From assembly GCA_031258035.1 (NCBI GenBank), contig JAIRNL010000201.1:1-8876 (forward strand): DNA of 8,876 nucleotides, given 5' to 3'. Positions 1 through 8,876 of the stretch are shown here, in pieces. Origin of the DNA: Azoarcus sp. GTDB taxonomy: Bacteria; Pseudomonadota; Gammaproteobacteria; Burkholderiales; Rhodocyclaceae. The first letter of the stretch is position 1, and every line of letters begins with the position of its first letter. The position numbers were made by a program, and so were the translations under genes. Under the pieces are notes generated by a model. It made no database searches, had not been told where the DNA came from, and saw only the letters and a list, made by a program, of their open reading frames with translations.

Positions 1-21
1 GGAGCAGGGGTAGCCATCAGA

Positions 22-195
22 TCAATACCTCAGTTGGTTCGGTAAATTCATCGTGGGGAGGTCGGGGTTATGCCACAAATCAGGATTTCCCTGGTTCGAC
101 ATATCCATGTTCATTCGCCATTTCCACGCCCGGAGGGCTTCGAGCAGGTGATCGAGATGGCCTTTATTTTTCTTTGAGAAATCTCCGCTGCTCAT
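22..195 (-). CDS. Possible small ORF, 57 aa, unknown function
   Basis: I do not recognise this ORF. It would start at an ATG at 195, four bases after the TAA stop of the secreted-protein gene, and end at a TGA at 22-24. A longer in-frame version starting at 261 would overlap the upstream gene by 62 bases, so the start at 195 is more natural. No strong Shine-Dalgarno precedes it (only a GCGGGTAA-like stretch), so translation would probably depend on coupling to the upstream gene. The product has a charged, Lys-rich start, a probable amphipathic helix around residues 12-27 (LDHLLEALRAWKW) and an Asn/Pro-rich tail with NPDL occurring twice. There is no signal peptide, membrane segment or known motif. 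The tight spacing argues for a real gene; the short length and lack of a recognisable family argue against it. It could also be a decayed remnant. Confidence 0.35.
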   Translation of the reverse strand: MSSGDFSKKNKGHLDHLLEALRAWKWRMNMDMSNQGNPDLWHNPDLPTMNLPNQLRY

Positions 196-199
196 CGTT

Positions 200-868
200 T
201 TACCCGCATGGATTTCCTGGGAAAAGGGTGGCGCGGTCGAGTTTTTCGCCTGCGAACTCAAAGAAAAGCGTCATCTCGTAAAGCCAGATGTCGACATTCT
301 CCGTATCTTCGTAATCGTAGGTGCCGGCATTCAAATACACCGCAAAAGTCATCCGATCTTTTGAATTGGGGGCAACGTTACCATGCCGGACGCTTCGGGG
401 AAACATGTCCCGGAATTCGGCCAAGGTCATTCCGCCACGAATTGCCCTTCCATCCACCAGCAATACATCCCGTGAGCGCGACAGGTTCCAACTCGCCGTG
501 TGCAATATGGCTTTTACAGGAGACTTCCAGTAATTTTTGCCACCTTTTTGAAAGAGCGCATTCAAATCGGTTTCGGGATTGTTCTTGAAATAAAAAAGCA
601 AGCTGAGGTCCCGTTCTGGAGTGTTAAACTCTATTGTATAGCCCAAGAAAGTCGGGCATTCAAAGTATTTCTCTATTTCCCCCGCTTTTGTGAAATCTCC
701 AAAAGCGATTTGCCATTCCTCCATGGTAAATGTTCTGAACTCGGCGGCCTGTACAATTTTCAGGCCATTTACCGTCACATTGCGGGCGATGTCGATCCCC
801 TGTGCCCATGCATGAACGACAAATAGACATATTCCAAGGAAAAAGAGAAGTTTTGTCGTTTTCATCAT
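200..868 (-). CDS. Secreted protein of unknown function, 222 aa
   Basis: The family is not recognised. The first ATG is at 868. A TTG at 871 and a second ATG at 865 are alternative starts, and only a weak GAG-containing ribosome site lies upstream. Residues 1-22 form a clear Sec signal peptide: basic MMKTTK, a hydrophobic core of about 13 residues and an AWA site, with predicted cleavage before Gln23. There is no lipobox cysteine at the cleavage point, so the product is probably periplasmic or exported rather than a lipoprotein. The mature part has two cysteines (Cys71 and Cys221, the latter next to last), which could form a disulfide. Two segments look alike: V-N-G-x-x-I followed by F-T-M-E-E-W-x-x-x-F (33-56), and V-D-G-x-x-I followed by M-T-L-A-E-F-x-x-x-F (138-156). 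Each is followed by a beta-rich aromatic stretch, which suggests a duplicated small alpha/beta unit. Base composition is much lower in GC than gltBD, so recent acquisition is possible. It may share a transcript with the small ORF just downstream. Confidence 0.8.
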   Translation of the reverse strand: MMKTTKLLFFLGICLFVVHAWAQGIDIARNVTVNGLKIVQAAEFRTFTMEEWQIAFGDFTKAGEIEKYFECPTFLGYTIEFNTPERDLSLLFYFKNNPETDLNALFQKGGKNYWKSPVKAILHTASWNLSRSRDVLLVDGRAIRGGMTLAEFRDMFPRSVRHGNVAPNSKDRMTFAVYLNAGTYDYEDTENVDIWLYEMTLFFEFAGEKLDRATLFPGNPCG

Positions 869-1189
869 CAATTACTCATCGGCGGTTTATTCGGCTTCCA
901 TTGATTCAAATGAGACGCGGGGTCGATAAGATCCTCTCGCCTGTGGGTCGGTCGCCCATTAGTCATTTTTCCTGGCAGAGTAATACCGAGCAACAAATTT
1001 CCCGTGCGGAAATTATCGCACATTCCGCGCGAAGTCGCGGAATCCAGACGCCGCATGGATTCCGCGACTTCGCGCGGAATGACTCAGGGTTGTTTTCCAG
1101 TTCCGTGCCGCAATGACAGTCAAGGGGGGGGCAGCGGGTGTTTTCAAAACCCCCTCTTATATGGCCGCATCAATACGGACGAAAAACGT
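869..1189. other. Intergenic region between gltD and the secreted-protein gene
   Basis: No credible gene is visible on either strand across these 321 bases; the open frames here lack ribosome sites and family features. The region holds the inverted pair of palindromes (1021-1081), a run of eight G (1124-1131) and an imperfect hairpin (1136-1154). The side towards the secreted-protein gene is AT-richer. A promoter for that gene should lie here, but I could not find a convincing -35/-10 pair. No classical terminator with a U tract follows gltD. Confidence 0.6.
1021..1081. repeat. Inverted pair of dRS3-like palindromic repeats
   Basis: Two 26-base arms (1021-1046 and 1056-1081) are perfect reverse complements, separated by a nine-base loop (1047-1055). 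Each arm is also a palindrome in itself: ATTCCGCG, six spacer bases, then CGCGGAAT (1022-1043 and 1059-1080). This nested design, a short ATTCC...GGAAT palindrome followed by CCA, resembles the dispersed dRS3 repeats of Neisseria (ATTCCC-N8-GGGAAT) and similar intergenic repeats in betaproteobacteria. As RNA from either strand it would fold into a very stable hairpin, so it could protect or end the gltBD message. The inverted symmetry is read directly; membership of a genome-wide repeat family is inference because only one pair lies in the window. Confidence 0.85.
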
Positions 1190-2656
1190 TCAACGCGGCA
1201 ACACGCTCGCGCCCGTCAGGAACTCATCCACCGCCCGCGCGCACTGCCGGCCTTCGCGGATGGCCCAGACGACCAGCGACTGGCCGCGCCGCATGTCGCC
1301 GGCGGCGAAGACTTTGGCGACGTTGGTGGCATAGCCGCCCACGACCTCGGTCGTGGCCTTGATGTTGCCGCGCGCGTCCTTCGCCACGCCAAAGGCGTCG
1401 AGCACGCCCGCCACCGGGTGGGTGAAGCCCATGGCCAGAAAGACCCGTTCGGCGGGGAAGATTTCCTCGGTGCCGGGGATTTCGCTCATCCGGGCGCCGT
1501 TCCATTCCAGCCGCACCGTCTTCACGCCGGTCAGTTGGCCATCCTTGCCGATGAATTCCTTGGTGGCGATCGCGTATTCGCGCCGCGTCTCGCCTTCGAG
1601 GTGCGACGACGAGGTGCGCAGTTTGTTCGGCCAGTAGGGCCAGGTGAGCGCCTTGTTTTCTTGCTCGGGCGGACGCGGCATCAGTTCAAATTGCGTCACC
1701 GATCTGGCGCCGTGGCGGTGGCTGGTGCCGACACAGTCGGCGCCGGTGTCGCCGCCACCGATCACGACCACGTCGCGGCCCGCGGCGGAAATCGGGTTGG
1801 GGGCGTCACCGGCGACTTGCCGGTTTTGCGGGATGAGGAATTCGAGCGCGAAATGCACGCCGGCGAGATCGCGTCCCGGCACGGGCAGCTCGCGCGGGGT
1901 CTCCGCGCCGCCAGCCAGGATGATGGCGTCGAATCCGGCAAGGAGTTCGGCGGCGGCGATGGTTTCTTTTGCGTCGCTGGCGATGCCCGCCGGCAGGTTG
2001 TCCGCGCCGACGAGGACACCGGTGCGGAATGTCACCCCTTCGGCTTCCATCTGCGCCACGCGGCGGTCGATGAGGCTTTTGTCGAGCTTGAAATCGGGAA
2101 TGCCGTAGCGCAGGAGACCGCCGACGCGGTTGTTTTTCTCGAAGACGGTGACGGCGTGCCCGACGCGGGCAAGTTGTTGCGCCGCGGCCAGGCCCGCCGG
2201 GCCGCCGCCGAGTACCGCGACTTTTTTGCCGGTTTTGGTCGTCGAGGGTTGCGGATGCACCCAGCCTTCGTCCCAGGCTTTGTCGATGATGGCTTGCTCG
2301 ATGGATTTGATGCCGACCGCTTCGGCGTTGTAGCCCAGGGTGCACGCGGCTTCACAGGGCGAGGGGCAGACGCGCCCGGTGAATTCGGGGAAGTTGTTGG
2401 TCGAGTGCAGGACGGCGATCGCGCGTTGCCATTGCCCGCGAAAGACGAGGTCGTTCCAGTCGGGAATGATGTTGTTGACCGGGCAGGCGTTGTTGCAGAA
2501 CGGAATGCCGCAATCCATGCAGCGCGCGCCCTGGCGCTGCGCTTTGTCGTCGGTCAGCCTCAGGATGAACTCTTTGTAGTTGCCGATGCGCTCGGCAACG
2601 GGCAGGTATTCCTGGGCCTGGCGGGGGAATTCGAGAAATCCAGTGGGTTTGCCCAT
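1190..2656 (-). CDS. gltD: Glutamate synthase [NADPH] small (beta) subunit
   Basis: GltD takes electrons from NADPH through FAD and 4Fe-4S clusters and passes them to GltB for reductive glutamate synthesis in the cytoplasm. The protein is 488 aa, normal for the family. Near the N-terminus are the cluster cysteines: C46, C49, C54 and C58 (CMDCGIPFCNNAC), then C97, C101 and C105 (CPSPCEAAC). The FAD-binding dinucleotide fold is at about 145-176 (VAVLGGGPAGLAAA). The NADPH-binding fold is at about 296-310 (VVVIGGGDTGADC). A final FAD-contacting AAGD motif is at about 451-454. The start is the ATG at 2656, because a GGGAGG ribosome site (2667-2672) sits ten bases upstream inside the end of gltB; the 33 extra in-frame codons further upstream overlap gltB and do not resemble GltD. 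The gltB stop lies two bases before the start, so the genes are co-transcribed and probably translationally coupled. All key residues are present. Related pyridine-nucleotide oxidoreductases share this fold, but the gltB neighbour settles the identity. Confidence 0.98.
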   Translation of the reverse strand: MGKPTGFLEFPRQAQEYLPVAERIGNYKEFILRLTDDKAQRQGARCMDCGIPFCNNACPVNNIIPDWNDLVFRGQWQRAIAVLHSTNNFPEFTGRVCPSPCEAACTLGYNAEAVGIKSIEQAIIDKAWDEGWVHPQPSTTKTGKKVAVLGGGPAGLAAAQQLARVGHAVTVFEKNNRVGGLLRYGIPDFKLDKSLIDRRVAQMEAEGVTFRTGVLVGADNLPAGIASDAKETIAAAELLAGFDAIILAGGAETPRELPVPGRDLAGVHFALEFLIPQNRQVAGDAPNPISAAGRDVVVIGGGDTGADCVGTSHRHGARSVTQFELMPRPPEQENKALTWPYWPNKLRTSSSHLEGETRREYAIATKEFIGKDGQLTGVKTVRLEWNGARMSEIPGTEEIFPAERVFLAMGFTHPVAGVLDAFGVAKDARGNIKATTEVVGGYATNVAKVFAAGDMRRGQSLVVWAIREGRQCARAVDEFLTGASVLPR

Positions 2657-2658
2657 TT

Positions 2659-7323
<4,665 letters not shown>

Positions 7324-7331
7324 CTTGCTTG

Positions 7332-7336
7332 TCCTC
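7332..7336 (-). promoter_or_regulatory. Ribosome binding site of gltB
   Basis: GAGGA on the minus strand, eight bases upstream of the ATG at 7323. It supports that start, which also leaves a short propeptide before the catalytic cysteine. Confidence 0.75.
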
Positions 7337-7347
7337 GAAACAACTTT

Positions 7348-7364
7348 TACCGGGCACGCCGGTA
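7348..7364 (-). other. Small hairpin in the gltB leader
   Basis: TACCGG (7348-7353) and CCGGTA (7359-7364) form a six-base-pair stem with a five-base loop, 11 bases upstream of the gltB ribosome site. A second stem, GGACGG with CCGTCC (7371-7376 and 7383-7388, six-base loop), lies just upstream. Together they make the end of the leader RNA highly structured. Function is not shown; short stems are common in GC-rich DNA. Confidence 0.4.
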
Positions 7365-7418
7365 CAGTCCGGACGGCTGGCCCCGTCCATCGCCCGTCGG
7401 CGCGCGCCGCGCGGACAC

Positions 7419-7459
7419 AAAAAAGCCGGGCGCACGAAAACCAAGGCTTGCGAACCGGC
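7419..7459 (-). terminator. Intrinsic-terminator-like hairpin in the gltB leader, possible attenuator
   Basis: Read on the minus strand, GCCGG and CGCA pair with TGCG and CCGGC across a small internal loop and a 14-base apical loop, and six T follow at once (7424-7419). A G-rich stretch just upstream (7460-7465) offers a second way to pair with the same CCCGGC arm. The element lies between the predicted gltB promoter and the gltB ATG, so it could end some transcripts early and release an RNA of about 70 nt. It could instead simply stop antisense transcription coming from the direction of the cardiolipin synthase gene. The stem and T tract are seen directly; the attenuator role is inferred. 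Confidence 0.5.
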
Positions 7460-7493
7460 CCCGGCCCCCGGAACTACCCGAACGAAAAGGGCG

Positions 7494-7522
7494 AATATAC
7501 CCTCGTTATCCGCGTGGTTCAA
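7494..7522 (-). promoter_or_regulatory. Predicted sigma70 promoter of gltBD
   Basis: On the minus strand, a -35 box TTGAAC (7522-7517, four of six consensus bases) and a -10 box TATATT (7499-7494, five of six) are separated by the ideal 17 bases. Transcription would start near 7487, giving a leader of about 164 bases before gltB. The AT-rich -10 stands out in GC-rich surroundings. No sigma54 (-24/-12) promoter was found for the operon. Confidence 0.55.
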
Positions 7523-7839
7523 GCGTTTTGCAGTGCGGCAATCTCATGACATGCAAGTGCCGGGAAGCGATGCCCGATCCCGGAGGGTCCCGGTCGCCCC
7601 GCGCATGCACGCGCAGGCCGTGAGGCCAACACCGCGCCCGTGGGCATCGACGCGGGAAGCAGGGAAGAACGCAAGGGGAAGTCCCCCGGGCGCGAGGGCG
7701 CGATGCGGGGACAGGAACGCGGCACGTCGTATGGCTGCGATCCGCGCCGTTCGGGCAAAATACAAAATAACCCGCGTCGCGCGGACGGGCGCGCCAGCGG
7801 GAAAGTGACGATGGCCACGAAAAGGGGGAAAAACGGACA

Positions 7840-8876
7840 ATGGCGATGCTTGGCCGGTCCTGGAGCAAATCCGGACGCGAGTGGGTCGGGGGCAATGCGA
7901 TTGCCTTGCTGGAATGCGGTCAAGCTTATTTTCCCGCCCTGGAAGCCGCAATCGACGGCGCGCGGCGGGAAATACTGCTCCAGACGTATATCTTTGCCGC
8001 CGACGCGACCGGACGGCGCATCGCCGCCGCGCTGGCGCGCGCCGCCGGGCGCGGCGTGGTGGTGCGTTTGCTGGTCGACGGTTTCGGCGGGCGTGCCTTC
8101 GTGCGCGAAATATCGGGAGACTTGGCCGCCGCGGGCGTCGATGTGCTGGTTTTCCGGCGCGAATTGCGCCTGTTGTCGCTGCGCCGCCGCCGACTCCGCC
8201 GCCTGCACTGCAAAGTGGCGGTGATTGATGGCCGGGTGGCGTTCGTCGGCGGCATCAACGTCACCGACGATTTCGACGCCGAAGCGCCCGGCCACCCGCG
8301 CCACGACTACGCGGTGCGCATCGAGGGCGCCTTGCTCGAACCCATTCTCGGTGTATCCCGACGCTTGTGGCACCTGGTCACCTGGGCCAGCCTGCGCCGC
8401 CGCATGCGTGGGCAAAGCGAGCCGGAAGCGGTTGCGCGCGCGGCGGGAAGCACGCGCGCGGCTTTCCTGATCCGGGACAACCTGCGCCATCGCAACGACA
8501 TCGAAAACGCTTATCTCGACGCCATCTCCCATGCCCGCGACGAAATCGTGCTCGCCAATGCCTATTTCTTTCCGGGCCGCCGTTTTCGCCGCGCCCTGAT
8601 CGAGGCGGCCGGGCGCGGGGTGAAAGTCTCATTGCTGCTCCAGGGGCTGGCCGACCACCCGCCGGTGCAATACGCCACACGCGCCCTTTATCCGTTATTT
8701 CTTGAAAAAGGCATCCGCATCTTCGAGTACCGGCGCAGCATCCTGCATGCCAAGGTCGCGGTAATCGACCATCGCTGGGCGACGGTGGGATCGAGCAATA
8801 TCGACCCGTTCAGCCTGCTGATGGCGCGCGAAGCCAACGTGGCGGTCGACGACGCCGGCTTCGCCGCCGCGCTGGA
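7840..8876 (+). CDS. clsB: Cardiolipin synthase, ClsB type (phospholipase D family), 3' end outside window
   Basis: This is a membrane-associated phosphatidyltransferase that makes cardiolipin, typically from phosphatidylglycerol. The first 345 codons are present and the frame is still open at the window edge; E. coli ClsB is about 413 aa, so roughly 70 residues are missing. Both HKD catalytic motifs are complete: H123-x-K125-x4-D130 followed by GGIN (137-140), and H303-x-K305-x4-D310 followed by GSSN (317-320). There are no N-terminal transmembrane helices, unlike ClsA, which favours ClsB. A basic patch (RRRRLRR, 115-121) just before the first motif may contact anionic lipid. The start is the ATG at 7840: an in-frame TAA lies at 7768 with no start codon between, and AAGGGGG (7822-7828) is a ribosome site 11 bases upstream. 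An ATG two codons later is the only near alternative. The gene is divergent from gltBD. ClsC or another phospholipase D-family enzyme is possible until the C-terminus is seen. Confidence 0.88.
   Translation, partial: MAMLGRSWSKSGREWVGGNAIALLECGQAYFPALEAAIDGARREILLQTYIFAADATGRRIAAALARAAGRGVVVRLLVDGFGGRAFVREISGDLAAAGVDVLVFRRELRLLSLRRRRLRRLHCKVAVIDGRVAFVGGINVTDDFDAEAPGHPRHDYAVRIEGALLEPILGVSRRLWHLVTWASLRRRMRGQSEPEAVARAAGSTRAAFLIRDNLRHRNDIENAYLDAISHARDEIVLANAYFFPGRRFRRALIEAAGRGVKVSLLLQGLADHPPVQYATRALYPLFLEKGIRIFEYRRSILHAKVAVIDHRWATVGSSNIDPFSLLMAREANVAVDDAGFAAAL

Larger units (their letters stand above)
7324..7839. other. Divergent intergenic region between gltB and the cardiolipin synthase gene
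   Basis: No gene is supported in these 516 bases; open frames exist on both strands only because the DNA is GC-rich. The gltB-proximal part (7324-7522) holds a promoter-like pair and several hairpins on the gltB side. The part from about 7540 to 7839 shows short GC-rich repeats such as TCCCGG twice near 7578-7592, but no motif I can name. I found no convincing promoter for the plus-strand gene. Confidence 0.6.

Noticed and set aside
1136..1154. Hairpin GGGTGTTTTCAAAACCCCC region as a gltD terminator
   Set aside because: The stem has a mismatch and a one- to three-base loop, and on the gltBD strand it is followed by C-rich sequence instead of a T tract. It is not a convincing intrinsic terminator.
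7553..7562. GCAAGTGCCG, part of a reverse sigma54 site upstream of gltB
   Set aside because: The GC and GG elements of a sigma54 promoter need about four to five bases between the TTGC and GGCAC parts; here they abut, so it cannot work as a -24/-12 promoter.
7640..8224. A plus-strand frame starting upstream of clsB and overlapping its first third
   Set aside because: It is out of frame with clsB, and its translation across the overlap loses the phospholipase D sequence; a shadow ORF.
7519..8532. A 337-codon minus-strand frame opposite clsB
   Set aside because: It is antisense to a gene with two intact HKD motifs, and the predicted protein has no known domain.

Overview
The window reads as a chromosomal segment of a GC-rich proteobacterium. 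The glutamate synthase subunits look betaproteobacterial, possibly Rhodocyclales or a relative; this is inferred from protein style and codon use, and no database search was run. Most of the window is ordinary housekeeping sequence. I found no convincing new multi-gene system. The most interesting parts are non-coding: a paired palindromic repeat downstream of gltD and a structured leader upstream of gltB.

Layout. (1) Positions 22-868, minus strand, hold a short-lived AT-richer stretch (hand counts of single 60-base lines give about 37-47% GC, against about 73% in a sampled gltB line). It encodes a secreted protein of unknown function (868-200) and, four bases downstream, a possible 57-residue ORF (195-22). 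(2) Positions 869-1189 have no gene. They hold two mirror-image copies of a short palindrome (1021-1081) close to the composition boundary. (3) Positions 1190-7323, minus strand, are the intact gltB-gltD operon for NADPH-dependent glutamate synthase, with two bases between the genes. (4) Positions 7324-7839 are a 516-base divergent intergenic region. It has a plausible sigma70 promoter for gltB, an intrinsic-terminator-like hairpin between that promoter and the gltB start, and further hairpins. (5) From 7840 to the window edge, plus strand, is the first 345 codons of a ClsB-type cardiolipin synthase with both phospholipase D HKD motifs; its 3' end lies outside the window.

How the genes work together. 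GltB (glutaminase, FMN and 3Fe-4S centre) and GltD (FAD, NADPH and 4Fe-4S clusters) form one enzyme. It turns glutamine plus 2-oxoglutarate into two glutamates and is the second half of the GS-GOGAT ammonia assimilation route. The cardiolipin synthase is functionally separate and only shares the divergent intergenic region. The secreted protein and its small neighbour have no visible link to either.
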